Origin: Lachnospiraceae bacterium P6A3
GTDB lineage: Bacteria > Bacillota > Clostridia > Lachnospirales > Lachnospiraceae
DNA: 64,000 nt
NCBI GenBank assembly: GCA_000702085.1
Contig: KL370861.1
Coordinates: 560,911-624,910, forward strand
Direction of reading: 5' to 3'
A model generated the notes under the pieces. The model saw nothing but the letters and a program-made list of their open reading frames with translations, was not told where the DNA came from and did not search any database. This document shows positions 42,433 through 52,046 of this stretch, in pieces. Position 1 is the first letter of the stretch. Every line of letters begins with the position of its first letter. Both the position numbers and the translations under genes were made by a program.

Positions 42433-42888
42433 ATGGGAATGTTTACGGCTTTTGATATAAGCGCATCCGGACTTACCGCCCAGCGTTACAGAATGGATAT
42501 CATATCCCAGAATGTAGCCAACGCCAATACCACGCGTACTCAGGACGGCGATCCTTATGTCAGAAAGGTTGTTTATTTCGAGGAGAAGGGAGTCCGCGGA
42601 AGCGACACCTTCAGTCATGTTCTTAACAGCGTAAGTAAGAATTATGCCGGAAAGGGTGTTAAGGTTGCCAGAGTTCTTGAAGACAAAGTCACTCCTCAGA
42701 ACATGGTCTACGATCCTTCACATCCCGATGCGGATGAAAACGGATATGTAATGTATCCCAATGTAAATATCATTACGGAGATGACCAATCTTATCGATGC
42801 GAGCCGTTCTTATGAAGCTAACGCAACCGCATTTGATGCGGCCAAGTCAATGGCTCAGCAGGGACTTCAGATAGGACAGGGAAGCTGA
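42433..42888 (+). CDS. flgC: flagellar basal-body rod protein FlgC
   Basis: 151 residues: MGMFTAFDISASGLTAQRYRMDIISQNVANANTTRT with the N-terminal coiled-coil and anchor motif of axial proteins, and a C-terminal helical NVNIITEMTNLIDASRSYEANATAFDAAKSM signature. It builds the proximal rod together with FlgB. The 15-base gap from flgB holds the AAAGGAG ribosome binding site. Confidence 0.96.
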   Translation: MGMFTAFDISASGLTAQRYRMDIISQNVANANTTRTQDGDPYVRKVVYFEEKGVRGSDTFSHVLNSVSKNYAGKGVKVARVLEDKVTPQNMVYDPSHPDADENGYVMYPNVNIITEMTNLIDASRSYEANATAFDAAKSMAQQGLQIGQGS

Positions 42889-42908
42889 TCATAGTTTGAG
42901 GTGAACAG

Positions 42909-43238
42909 ATGAATGCATCGCTTGTACATGAACTGACCGGTGCCGGTGATTACAGGAAGATCGGAGGAGCTACCGGTGTCAGGTCTATAGAGGGAGAATC
43001 ATCGGACGGTACTCTTTTTTCGTCCGTATTTAACAGTGCGGTCGAAGGTATCAAAACCACGAACGCATACTTGTCCGATGCGGAGAATCAGGAAATTCTC
43101 TTTGCACTCGGTCAGTCCGATTCAACTCATGATCTTACAATTGCTCTTCAGAAAGCCGAGACCGCGTTGCAGTACACGGTAGCAATAAGGGATAAACTTC
43201 TCGAAGCTTACAAAGAGCTTATGCAGATTCAGATTTAA
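42909..43238 (+). CDS. fliE: flagellar hook-basal body protein FliE
   Basis: 109 residues with the C-terminal helical motif HDLTIALQKAETALQYTVAIRDKLLEAYKELMQIQI typical of FliE, which joins the MS-ring to the rod. The gap to fliF (43239-43297) contains a small CCTGC/GCAGG hairpin and the fliF ribosome binding site CGGAGG. Confidence 0.93.
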   Translation: MNASLVHELTGAGDYRKIGGATGVRSIEGESSDGTLFSSVFNSAVEGIKTTNAYLSDAENQEILFALGQSDSTHDLTIALQKAETALQYTVAIRDKLLEAYKELMQIQI

Positions 43239-43297
43239 ATTATTTTGATCCTGCTTGCAGGGATGAGCGACGAAATTTTTTTCGGAGGCGGGAATAA

Positions 43298-44899
43298 ATG
43301 CCTGAGAGAATAAAGGAATTATTGAACAGGATTAAAGAGTGGTGGAACAAATTCACCTCGAGACAGAAAGGCATAATCATAGGCCTTGCTGTCTTTTCCG
43401 TTGTTGTATTTGCACTTATCGTCTTTTTCGTATCGAGACCCAAGTACAAGGTGCTGATAACCGCAAGCTCCACCAAAGAAGCATCCGAGATCATCGCGGT
43501 TCTCGATGAAGCGGCTATCGCTCATATCGAATCCCAGGATGCACTTACCATCAGCGTAGAGACCAATCAGTATACGGCTGCGGAACTTGCTCTCGGTTCA
43601 TCAGGATTCGTTCCCGATGATTACAGCCTTGAAGATGCTCTTACAAGTTCTCTTTCCACCACCACCGGTGATACCGCAAAGAGATATCAGCTTTATCTGG
43701 AAAACAAACTCAAAGCCGTCATCATGTCCATAGAAGGAGTTGATGACTGCAAGGTTAACCTGAACATTCCCGAAGATACCGGAACTCTTATATCCAACGA
43801 AGAGGAAGCGTCCGCATATATTCAGATCGAGCATGACGGAAGCTTTACCGCCAATAAGGCAGCTAATCTTGCAAAGGCTGTTCAGACATTCCTCGGAAAC
43901 AGCAATACCGCAAATATTACGATTCTTGACTCCGACGGAACACTTCTTTTTGCGGGCGGAGATGATTATTCTTCATCCGGTATCGCAAATTCCATGCAGG
44001 AACTCAGAAACCAGGCTGAGGCAATGATCGCCAACCAGGTTAAAAAAGTTCTCCTCGGAACTCCCAATTACAATAACGTAGAAGTTACCAGCCATCTCGA
44101 TATGGATTACTCCAATTACGAGAAGACTGTTAAAGAGTATTATGCAAATTCCGACCGTACCGAAGGTATGCTTTCACACGAAGAGACTTACGAGTCCTCG
44201 TCCGAAAACGGTGTCGGCGGTGTTCCCGGAACCGATTCTAACGGTGAGAGTACCACTTATGTAACCAGTGATTACGGTCAGAGCTCCTCATCATCCGCTG
44301 AGACCGAGAGAGATTATCTTCCCAACGAATCATCTGAATATAAGGTTACTCCTGCGGGCGCAATCAATTATAACAACTCTTCGATGTCAATCGCTGCCAT
44401 CACATATAAAGAGATTCATGAGGAAGATGTGGAGGCACAGGGACTTCTCGACGGAACCACATGGGAAGAGTATAAGCTTGCCAATTCCGCAGACCGTAAG
44501 CTTGAGGTTGACGAAGATCTCTATTCCGTAGCGGCGAACGCAACGGGTATTCCCGTATCAAATATCACTATTGTTGCATACGAATCCCCGATATTCTATG
44601 ACAAAGAAAGTCTTCAGATCAGCTGGACTACGGTTCTTTCCGCATTCCTTATTATCCTGATCCTCGGCCTTCTTGCATTTGTCATCTTAAGGAGCATGGG
44701 TTCCAAGAAGGAAGAGCAGGAGACTGCTCCCGAACTTTCCGTCGAGGATCTTCTTCAGTCCAGTCCCGAGCCTCAGCTTGAGGATATTGATGTCGAGAAT
44801 AAATCCGAGACCAGAAAGATGATTGAAAAGTTTGTTGATGAAAATCCCGAAGCCGCAGCAGCGCTACTGCGTAACTGGCTGACCGACGACTGGGGTTGA
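43298..44899 (+). CDS. fliF: flagellar M-ring protein FliF
   Basis: 533 residues, the usual length. Two transmembrane helices (about 24-46 and 448-470) flank a large periplasmic region with the DxDTGDTAKRYQLYLENKLKAVIMSIEGVDDCKVNL ring-building motif region. The C-terminal cytoplasmic tail with ETRKMIEKFVDENPEAAAALLRNWL binds FliG. It forms the MS-ring in the membrane that is the base of the motor. The region 275-360 is Ser/Gly/Glu-rich and probably flexible. Confidence 0.96.
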   Translation: MPERIKELLNRIKEWWNKFTSRQKGIIIGLAVFSVVVFALIVFFVSRPKYKVLITASSTKEASEIIAVLDEAAIAHIESQDALTISVETNQYTAAELALGSSGFVPDDYSLEDALTSSLSTTTGDTAKRYQLYLENKLKAVIMSIEGVDDCKVNLNIPEDTGTLISNEEEASAYIQIEHDGSFTANKAANLAKAVQTFLGNSNTANITILDSDGTLLFAGGDDYSSSGIANSMQELRNQAEAMIANQVKKVLLGTPNYNNVEVTSHLDMDYSNYEKTVKEYYANSDRTEGMLSHEETYESSSENGVGGVPGTDSNGESTTYVTSDYGQSSSSSAETERDYLPNESSEYKVTPAGAINYNNSSMSIAAITYKEIHEEDVEAQGLLDGTTWEEYKLANSADRKLEVDEDLYSVAANATGIPVSNITIVAYESPIFYDKESLQISWTTVLSAFLIILILGLLAFVILRSMGSKKEEQETAPELSVEDLLQSSPEPQLEDIDVENKSETRKMIEKFVDENPEAAAALLRNWLTDDWG

Positions 44900-44917
44900 T
44901 CATAGGAGATTACTGAA

Positions 44918-45934
44918 ATGGCTTTCGGCTCATCATCTGAAATAAGCGGACTTCAGAAGGCCGCAATACTGCTTATCACATTGGGGCCCGAGAGAAGTGC
45001 GGGCATATTTAAGCATCTCAAGGAAGAGGAGATTGAAGAGCTTACTCTTGAGATTGCCAATACCAGAACCGTCGGCCCCGATGTCAAGGAAGCTGTTCTA
45101 GAAGAGTTCTATGGCGTATGTCTTGCTCAGCAGTATATCGCAGAAGGCGGTATCGGATATGCGAGGGAGCTTCTTGAGAAATCGCTCGGCAGTGAAAAGG
45201 CAATGGATGTCATCGGCAGACTCACCGCGTCACTGCAGGTTAAGCCTTTTGAGTTTGTGCGTAAGACAGATGCTTCACAGCTCATCAACTTCATTCAGGA
45301 TGAGCATCCTCAGACCATAGCACTTATTCTGTCGTACCTTGCTCCTCAGCAGGCCGCACAGATCATATCCGGTCTTGCACCTGACAGACAGGCGGATGTA
45401 GCGCGAAGAATTGCAGTCATGGATAGAACCAGTCCCGATGTTATCAAAGAAGTCGAATCCATCCTCGAGCAGAAGCTTGCTTCGCTTGTTAACCAGGATT
45501 ACACCATCATCGGCGGTGTCGATTCCGTTGTTGAGATCCTCAACTCTGTTGACCGCGGAACTGAAAAGCACATCATGGAATCCCTCGAAATCGAAGAGCC
45601 CGAACTTGCGGACGAGATCAGAAAGAAGATGTTCGTATTCGAAGACATCCTGCTGCTTGACGACAGATCAATTCAGAGAGTTCTTCGTGATGTAGATAAT
45701 AATGATCTCGGTATCGCTCTTAAGGCTGCCAACGAACAGGTACAGAATGCCGTATTCAACAACCTGTCCAAGCGTCTTGCTACGATGATCAAGGAAGATA
45801 TGGAGTTCATGGGTCCTGTCCGTATGAAGGATGTTGAAGAAGCTCAGCAGAAGATTGTTAATATTATCCGTAAACTGGAAGATTCCGGCGAGATCGTAAT
45901 CTCCAGAGGCGGTGGAGACGAGATAGTTGTCTAA
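44918..45934 (+). CDS. fliG: flagellar motor switch protein FliG
   Basis: 338 residues: N-terminal FliF-binding domain (LQKAAILLITLGPERSAGIF), middle domain with EHPQTIALILSYL, and C-terminal torque helix with charged EDILLLDDRSIQRVLRDVDNNDLGIALK. FliG is the rotor part that interacts with MotA. The 3' end overlaps fliH by 8 bases. Confidence 0.97.
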   Translation: MAFGSSSEISGLQKAAILLITLGPERSAGIFKHLKEEEIEELTLEIANTRTVGPDVKEAVLEEFYGVCLAQQYIAEGGIGYARELLEKSLGSEKAMDVIGRLTASLQVKPFEFVRKTDASQLINFIQDEHPQTIALILSYLAPQQAAQIISGLAPDRQADVARRIAVMDRTSPDVIKEVESILEQKLASLVNQDYTIIGGVDSVVEILNSVDRGTEKHIMESLEIEEPELADEIRKKMFVFEDILLLDDRSIQRVLRDVDNNDLGIALKAANEQVQNAVFNNLSKRLATMIKEDMEFMGPVRMKDVEEAQQKIVNIIRKLEDSGEIVISRGGGDEIVV

Positions 45935-46841
45935 TTTATATAAAACATCTTACATGAATATGGGTAGCGACAAGCGCGTTATCGATATGAACGAGCTTGT
46001 CAAAAAAAGGATCGATGCACTCGGCTATAAAATGCAAAGACCGGAGAATTCGGGCTTTGTCGATGGAATAAATGCCGACAGTGTAGGAGTCGAAGAGCTT
46101 GTTCAGGGAGTTACTTTTGACAGCGATCTTTATCCCGAAGGTGAAGCCGGCGGAGAATTTCAGGAGTTTTCCGAAGGCCTTTCGGGTAATGTCATAAAAA
46201 GCGAGCCCCATGTCGATACACAGGCAATGCTTGATGCGGCACATATGGAAGCCGAGAGGATAATAGATACCGCAAAAGCATCCGCCGCCAAGATAGAAGG
46301 AGATGCATTGGCCAAAGCCGATTCCGTTACGGAAGAGGCCAGAAACAAGGGCTTTGAATCCGGTTATTCCGAGGGCATGAGTAAAGCTGCTCAGGAAATG
46401 CAGGATATGAGGGAAGCTCTCGACAAAGAAAAGGAAGAACTTGAGGAGCTGTATCAGAAGCGACTCAATGATATGGAACCTGAGCTGGTCGAGACCATCA
46501 CCGATGTATATGAGCATATCCTTAAGACCGATCTGAAGATTCACAAGACCATTGCCGGACATCTTGTGGCAAACGCGCTCAGAAACATTGAAGGTGCAAG
46601 AAGCTTTTTTATACATATCAGCAAAGATAATTTTGATTACGTAAATTCCAGAAAGGGACTTCTCGAAGAAGCGGTAAAGGTTCCCGGAAGCATCATCGAG
46701 ATAATGGAAGACATTTCTCTTCCTCCCGATTCATGTATGATCGAGACTGACGGAGGAATATTTGACTGCAGTCTCGGCACGGAATTGTCCGAGCTTTCAA
46801 CCAAGCTCAGAATGCTGTCTTACAGCAGGGATGATTCGTAA
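45927..46841 (+). CDS. fliH: flagellar assembly protein FliH
   Basis: 304 residues. The start is TTG 45927 (GGAG 10 bases upstream), because it gives the conserved SNLYKTSYMNMGSDKRVIDM beginning; ATG 45954 and 45960 are alternatives. A long acidic and Ala/Glu coiled coil (about 85-180) precedes a conserved C-terminal domain (LKIHKTIAGHLVANALRN). FliH regulates the export ATPase FliI. It is followed by an intrinsic-terminator-like hairpin. Confidence 0.92.
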   Translation: MSNLYKTSYMNMGSDKRVIDMNELVKKRIDALGYKMQRPENSGFVDGINADSVGVEELVQGVTFDSDLYPEGEAGGEFQEFSEGLSGNVIKSEPHVDTQAMLDAAHMEAERIIDTAKASAAKIEGDALAKADSVTEEARNKGFESGYSEGMSKAAQEMQDMREALDKEKEELEELYQKRLNDMEPELVETITDVYEHILKTDLKIHKTIAGHLVANALRNIEGARSFFIHISKDNFDYVNSRKGLLEEAVKVPGSIIEIMEDISLPPDSCMIETDGGIFDCSLGTELSELSTKLRMLSYSRDDS

Positions 46842-46845
46842 TTTA

Positions 46846-46875
46846 AAAGGCCGGGACTGCCGGCCTTTGTTTATA
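46846..46875 (+). terminator. terminator-like hairpin between fliH and fliI
   Basis: AAAGGCCGG (46846-46854) pairs perfectly with CCGGCCTTT (46860-46868) across GACTG, followed by GTTTAT. It lies within the operon, so it may attenuate transcription or protect the 5' or 3' RNA. Confidence 0.65.
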
Positions 46876-46884
46876 TGATAAGTC

Positions 46885-48231
46885 ATGGTAAGCGTTAAGG
46901 ATGTCGACTATTCAAAATATAATAAAGCCGTACAGTTTACCTTTTTCAAAAAGATGGGAAAGGTTATTAATGTTGTCGGGCTTACCATTGAATCCGCGGG
47001 CCCCGATGCGAAGCTCGGAGACCTGTGCAGGATAATACCCAAGAACGAAGAGACGGGTGAAACTTCATCCGCGGAGATTCTTGCGGAAGTCGTAGGATTT
47101 AAAGACAAAAGAACACTTCTGATGCCCTATGGCGTTACCGACGGTATAGGACTGGGAAGCGTGGTTATCAATACGGGTTATCCTCTTGCCGTTACCGTAA
47201 GCAGACAGCTCCTTGGCAAAACTCTTAATGCCCTCGGAGAACCTGCAGACGGAACCGAGATCACGGGAGAAAGGTATTCCGTTGAGAATGCACCTCCCGA
47301 TCCCATGAGCAGAGCAATCATCGATTCAGTTCTTCCTCTGGGTGTAAAAGCCGTAGACGGAATGATCACTCTCGGTAAGGGACAGAGAATCGGAATCTTT
47401 GCCGGATCCGGTGTCGGAAAATCTACCCTTATGGGTATGTTTGCACGTAATACAAAAGCTGATATCAACGTCATTGCTCTTATCGGAGAGCGAGGCAGAG
47501 AGGTCAGGGAATTCATAGAAAGAGACCTTGGAGAAGAGGGTATGAAGAGGAGCGTTGTTGTTGTCGCTACCTCCGACAGACCCGCACTCGAAAGAAAGAA
47601 AGCGGCGCTTACTGCCACTGCTATAGCGGAATATTTCAGGGATCAGGGTGAAGACGTTCTTTTGATGATGGACTCCCTCACCCGTTTCTCCATGGCACAG
47701 CGTGAGATAGGACTTGCCAGCGGAGAACCGCCCGTCACCAGAGGATATCCTCCTTCGGTTTATTCCGAGATGCCCAAGCTTCTGGAAAGGGCAGGTAATT
47801 CCGACAAAGGTTCCATCACCGGTCTTTATACCGTCCTGGTAGACGGAGATGATTTTAACGAGCCCATAACGGATACTGCCAGAAGTATTCTCGACGGACA
47901 TATAATGCTGGACAGAAAGCTGGGACATAAGAACCATTATCCCGCTATAGATGTACTCATGAGCATTTCCAGATGTATGAGTTCCATCTGCGATAAAAAG
48001 CATAAGCAGGCTGCCAGCAAGCTTAAGACTGTTCTGGCAACCTATAACGAAGCCGAAGACCTTATTAATATCGGCGCATATAAAAGCGGATCGAACCCCA
48101 ACATCGACTATGCAATCAGCAAGATCAATGCCGTTAACGATTTCCTTTGTCAGGATACGGATGCGAAATACACGTTTGAAGAGAGCGTTAATCTGCTGGA
48201 AGAGCTGTTTAAAGACGATGCATCCAAATAA
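46885..48231 (+). CDS. fliI: flagellum-specific ATP synthase FliI
   Basis: 448 residues, F1-beta-like hexameric ATPase. Walker A GSGVGKST (in GIFAGSGVGKSTLMGMF) and Walker B LLMMDSLTR are present, along with the conserved ERGREVREFIE and GEPPVTRGYPPSVYSEMPKLLER. It energises export of flagellar proteins with FliH and FliJ. The ATG lies 17 bases after the hairpin; its ribosome binding site is weak, which may limit expression. Confidence 0.97.
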   Translation: MVSVKDVDYSKYNKAVQFTFFKKMGKVINVVGLTIESAGPDAKLGDLCRIIPKNEETGETSSAEILAEVVGFKDKRTLLMPYGVTDGIGLGSVVINTGYPLAVTVSRQLLGKTLNALGEPADGTEITGERYSVENAPPDPMSRAIIDSVLPLGVKAVDGMITLGKGQRIGIFAGSGVGKSTLMGMFARNTKADINVIALIGERGREVREFIERDLGEEGMKRSVVVVATSDRPALERKKAALTATAIAEYFRDQGEDVLLMMDSLTRFSMAQREIGLASGEPPVTRGYPPSVYSEMPKLLERAGNSDKGSITGLYTVLVDGDDFNEPITDTARSILDGHIMLDRKLGHKNHYPAIDVLMSISRCMSSICDKKHKQAASKLKTVLATYNEAEDLINIGAYKSGSNPNIDYAISKINAVNDFLCQDTDAKYTFEESVNLLEELFKDDASK

Positions 48232-48265
48232 GCCCTGTATGATTTTTCTTTGCACGGAGGCATAA

Positions 48266-48721
48266 ATGGCCAGATTCCGATACAAAATGCAAAACATCCT
48301 GAGTATCAAGGAGAAAATGGAGACTCAGGCCAAGCAGGCTTTCGGTGATGCGAAGAGAAGGCTTGATCAGGAGATCGATGCCCTGGATGCACTTCTTGAA
48401 CGTAAAAAAGAAATCGAGCGCCATGCGGTTGAAGTGCTTAAGGGTGATCTTGATATGCACGAGATAGAAGATTCCCAGATGGCCCGTATCATAATCGATC
48501 AGAAGATTGCCGAGCAGAGATTGAATGTCAGCAGAGCGGAAACAGCTCTGGAAAACGCAAGATCCCAGCTTGAGGAAGCGGTCAAAGAAAGAAAGACCCA
48601 CGAAAAACTCAAAGAAAAACAGTTTGACGAATTCATACGTGAAGAAAACAGAGCCGAGAGTAAGACCATAGACGAACTGACAACTTACACTTACGGACAG
48701 AAGGTGACAGAAAATGGCTAA
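48266..48721 (+). CDS. fliJ: flagellar export protein FliJ
   Basis: 151 residues, almost entirely coiled coil: FRYKMQNILSIKEKMETQAK at the start and DALDALLERKKEIE inside. FliJ is the central stalk of the export ATPase. The 3' end overlaps the next gene by 8 bases. The ribosome binding site is GGAGG. Confidence 0.9.
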   Translation: MARFRYKMQNILSIKEKMETQAKQAFGDAKRRLDQEIDALDALLERKKEIERHAVEVLKGDLDMHEIEDSQMARIIIDQKIAEQRLNVSRAETALENARSQLEEAVKERKTHEKLKEKQFDEFIREENRAESKTIDELTTYTYGQKVTENG

Positions 48722-49595
48722 AGAACTTACACCTGAAGAAAAAGCGGCGCAGGAAGAAAAAAAGCGCCTCCAGGAAGAGAAGAAAAAGCTGAAAAAAGAG
48801 CAGGCAGCTCAGAAAAAAGAAGCCAAAAAGCGTGCCAAGGAAATCGCCAAGCAGGAGGAAGAACTTGAGGCTGATGAAGAGGGAGGCGGATTTGTTACAT
48901 TTATCGCCACTTTATTTATCGTGCTGTTGTGGCTGGTTGTTGCTATTGTAATGATCAAGATAGATGTGGGAGGCTTCGGAAGCTCCGTTCTTACTCCCAT
49001 ACTTAAGGATGTGCCTGTACTTAACAAGATCCTTCCCAAGAGTGCGGTGTCCGAAACTCTCGATCCCGAGATGTACGGAGGCTATACCAATCTTCAGGAT
49101 GCCGTTAACAGAATCTATGCTCTTGAAACCGAACTCGATGCCATTAAGAATGCTTCGGTTACCAAGGATGAGAGAATAACCGCTCTGGAAGCCGAGGTTA
49201 CCAGACTTTCCGAGTTTGAGACGATGCAGGTTGATTTCCAGCGTATCAGAAATGAGTTTTATGAGGAAGTTATCTATGCGGAGAACGGTCCGGGAGCCGA
49301 GGAGTATGTAAAATACTACGAAACTATGGATCCCACCACTGCGGAATTCCTTTACAAACAGGTTATAGAGGAGCTCCAGGAGTCTGCCGAGATACAGAAT
49401 TATGTCAGCGCATACTCAAGCATGAAGCCCAAAGAGGCGGCCGCTCTTTTCGAGCAGATGACGGACACGGAGGGAATACAGCTTGCCGCCAGAATACTCG
49501 GTGCCATGAATCCCGAGGACAGGGCAGCCATATTCAACGAAATGGATAAAGAAATAGCTGCAAGGATCACCAAAATACTCGATCCCGAAAGCTAA
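48714..49595 (+). CDS. MotE-like flagellar protein (MgtE-N domain)
   Basis: 293 residues. N-terminal cytoplasmic Lys/Glu-rich region (1-55), one membrane helix (about 60-82), a coiled coil (about 120-170), and a C-terminal helical domain with YSSMKPKEAAALFEQMTDTE and LGAMNPEDRAAIFNEMD, typical of MgtE-N/FliG-N repeats of MotE/YlxF. These chaperones are found next to fliJ and stabilise or position stator components outside the membrane. In this position (fliJ-fliK) it matches ylxF of B. subtilis. The stop codon TAA is part of a sigma-28 promoter. Confidence 0.85.
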   Translation: MAKELTPEEKAAQEEKKRLQEEKKKLKKEQAAQKKEAKKRAKEIAKQEEELEADEEGGGFVTFIATLFIVLLWLVVAIVMIKIDVGGFGSSVLTPILKDVPVLNKILPKSAVSETLDPEMYGGYTNLQDAVNRIYALETELDAIKNASVTKDERITALEAEVTRLSEFETMQVDFQRIRNEFYEEVIYAENGPGAEEYVKYYETMDPTTAEFLYKQVIEELQESAEIQNYVSAYSSMKPKEAAALFEQMTDTEGIQLAARILGAMNPEDRAAIFNEMDKEIAARITKILDPES

Positions 49596-49620
49596 AGAAT
49601 TTTGTTCATCCTACCGATAT
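49593..49620 (+). promoter_or_regulatory. sigma-28 (SigD/FliA) promoter before fliK
   Basis: TAAA (49593-49596) is separated by 16 bases from ACCGATAT (49613-49620), one base off the GCCGATAT consensus. The TAA of the upstream gene forms part of the -35. It would drive fliK, flgD and later hook genes in addition to read-through. A GCAG/CTGC hairpin follows at about 49634-49650. Confidence 0.75.
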
Positions 49621-49679
49621 ATATCCCAGCAGGGTATACTCTGCGATAACCCCTATGGGAGAAAGGAAGGAATTGCATA

Positions 49680-51185
49680 ATGGGCATCACACCTATCACG
49701 GATGCCTCGGGTCTGATGGATCAGCTGACCTTAACCGGTGTGAATTCCGTGCAGCCTGTTCCGGGCGGAAGCGATTTTAAATCAATCTGGAACGATCAGG
49801 CGGCAAATGCGGGAAAGGCCGACAATCTTACCACTTATGTGGCTAAGGATAACAGCGGAACCGATCTTCGCAAGGATGTAAATTCGGGTAATGACAATAT
49901 TACCGATAAGTCATCCGAACAGACACCTGTTAAAACGGACAAAGCATCCAAAGACGACGAAGCGTCAAAGACAGATGTGAAGGGCAAGGAAAGCCCTGAC
50001 GAAGCCGGAGATACCAAAGCAGCGGATAATGCTGAGGCCGGCGGAGTGCTCAAGGATGAGGATATTGTAAGTGCACAGGAAGTTCTGGCTGTTCAGATAG
50101 CGGAACTTGTGCAGAAGATCACCGAGATTCTCGGAATCGACCCTGAAGAACTTGAAGGCATTCTTCAGCAGAATGGCATCGACAAGATGCAGCTTTTGGA
50201 CGGAGAAGTTCTTTCTCAGGTATTGGTTCAGGCACTCGGTGCGGATTCAAGGTTATCACTTCTTACCGATGAAACGAATTACGATCTTTTCAACCGCTCG
50301 ATGGAAGCTCTTAACGAGATCCTCGGAAAAGAAAGCGGTATCGAAGACCTTAATATCGGAGAACTGAAAGAACTTGTTTCCGAAACTCTTTCCAAGGAAG
50401 GAAACGAAATTCCCGAAGGTGTCATTGTTGAAACTGATGATAAGATTTCCGCAGAGACACCCAAGGCATCTGACAGACCCGAAACGGTCAGATACGAGAG
50501 AGATTCAAACGGCAATTTCATCCGTACGGATGTATCCGAAAACGGTAAGGAAGTCGGAAGTGAAACTCTTGTCATGAAGGCTGAAAAGCCCGAGAATCAA
50601 AACAGGAATTTCGAAGCGAAAAAAGACGGAAATACCGAAGATCATATGATGAGCAATATGTCTTCTTTTGAGGAGATCAAGACAGAAGGCGAAGCACCGG
50701 TTCAGGAAACGCCTTTTACTTATTCGACTTCTGCTCAGGAGATTGCAGATCAGATACTCGATCATATGAAGACGGTTACGGACGGAGATTATTCCGATGT
50801 CGAGATGCAGCTTCATCCCGCATCACTCGGAACACTTCATATCCATGTTACCAATAACGCAGGAGTTCTGACCGCAAGCTTTGTAACCGAAAACGAAGCG
50901 GTAAGAAGCGCAGTTGAAAGCCAGATGACCAGACTGATCGAACAGTTTGAATCTCAGGGCATCAAGATCGAAGCGGTTGAAGTTACTGTTGCATCCCATG
51001 CGTTTGAACAGGGCAGCGATACCGGAAGATCCAATGAATCCGGAGACGGAAATCCCAAGCGCACCAGAAGAATTAATCTTGGAGATTATGCGGATGACGA
51101 CGATATGGAAGACATGGAAGAGGACGAGAAGATTGCGGCTCAGATGATGGCGGCTAACGGAAATACCGTTGATTTCATGGCTTAA
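49680..51185 (+). CDS. fliK: flagellar hook-length control protein FliK
   Basis: 501 residues. The N-terminal two thirds are low-complexity Asp/Lys/Glu/Asn-rich, as in FliK rulers; the C-terminal domain has DVEMQLHPASLGTLHIHV, LTASFVTENEAVRSAVESQM and LIEQFESQGIKIEAVEVTV, the FliK-C signature that switches export specificity. AAGGAAGG precedes ATG 49680. Its length sets the hook length; here it is fairly long. Confidence 0.92.
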   Translation: MGITPITDASGLMDQLTLTGVNSVQPVPGGSDFKSIWNDQAANAGKADNLTTYVAKDNSGTDLRKDVNSGNDNITDKSSEQTPVKTDKASKDDEASKTDVKGKESPDEAGDTKAADNAEAGGVLKDEDIVSAQEVLAVQIAELVQKITEILGIDPEELEGILQQNGIDKMQLLDGEVLSQVLVQALGADSRLSLLTDETNYDLFNRSMEALNEILGKESGIEDLNIGELKELVSETLSKEGNEIPEGVIVETDDKISAETPKASDRPETVRYERDSNGNFIRTDVSENGKEVGSETLVMKAEKPENQNRNFEAKKDGNTEDHMMSNMSSFEEIKTEGEAPVQETPFTYSTSAQEIADQILDHMKTVTDGDYSDVEMQLHPASLGTLHIHVTNNAGVLTASFVTENEAVRSAVESQMTRLIEQFESQGIKIEAVEVTVASHAFEQGSDTGRSNESGDGNPKRTRRINLGDYADDDDMEDMEEDEKIAAQMMAANGNTVDFMA

Positions 51186-51201
51186 CCCGGAAGGAGAATG
51201 T

Positions 51202-52032
51202 ATGTCATCAATATCAGCTACAGTTAAAAACGGTGAGATAATCACATCGGCATCACAGGATTCCCTTTCAACCAAATCAAGCGAGAGCAATTCCGGCATG
51301 GATAAGGACGCGTTCCTCCAGCTGCTTGTTGCTCAGATGAAGTATCAGGATCCTTTGGAGCCCACATCCAACACCGAATATATTTCACAGTACGCACAGT
51401 TCTCACAGGTTGAAGCTCTTAACAATATGTCCACCACCATGGAACTTTCAAGATACAGTTCCTATGTCGGCAAAGAAGTTGTTATCGAGAGTACCGACTC
51501 GAGCGGAAAATCGACACAGACCAGAGGCTTTGTGGATTATGTTACTTTCGAAGAAGGAAAGGCATATTTCTCAATCGAAGGAAATCTTTATAAAGCTGAG
51601 GATATGGTAACCGTAATCAGCAATGAATACAGCAATGCGGAAGATATTGCCGAGCAGTTTGCAAAGACCATCAAAGATCTTCCCGGCGTTGATTCCATCA
51701 ATGTAAGCAATCACGGAAATACCATCACCAATCTTTATAATCTCTACAATTCCATCGGAGATTATGAGAAGGGCTTCCTTGATGATGACGATGTAAAGGC
51801 AATGAACTCTTATGTTGCCAAACTCAATGAACTTCTTGTACAGCTTGCCAATGAAGCAGCCAAGGAACAGGAAGAGAAGGCGGCGGCTCAGGCAGAAAAC
51901 GAAAAGACCGCAGAAGAGACCGCACCTGCAGGTAACGAGACAACCGAGGACAATACGGCAGCATCCGAGGATGATACCGCACTTGCCGAAAATGCAGCGG
52001 CTCAGGGAGCGGTTACACCCGAGGAAGATTAA
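51202..52032 (+). CDS. flgD: flagellar hook assembly protein FlgD
   Basis: 276 residues from ATG 51202 (AAGGAG upstream); an in-frame GTG at 51169 would overlap fliK. MDKDAFLQLLVAQMKYQDPLEPTSNTEYISQYAQFSQVE is the strongly conserved FlgD scaffold motif. The C-terminal ~50 residues (from about 225) are Ala/Glu-rich low complexity, an unusual tail, probably disordered. FlgD forms the temporary cap for hook assembly. Confidence 0.95.
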   Translation: MSSISATVKNGEIITSASQDSLSTKSSESNSGMDKDAFLQLLVAQMKYQDPLEPTSNTEYISQYAQFSQVEALNNMSTTMELSRYSSYVGKEVVIESTDSSGKSTQTRGFVDYVTFEEGKAYFSIEGNLYKAEDMVTVISNEYSNAEDIAEQFAKTIKDLPGVDSINVSNHGNTITNLYNLYNSIGDYEKGFLDDDDVKAMNSYVAKLNELLVQLANEAAKEQEEKAAAQAENEKTAEETAPAGNETTEDNTAASEDDTALAENAAAQGAVTPEED

Positions 52033-52046
52033 TTTTGTCCGAGACT

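Noticed and set aside
47326-48309. 327-codon open frame on the minus strand opposite fliI
   Set aside because: Antisense shadow of fliI with no recognisable domain and no ribosome binding site.
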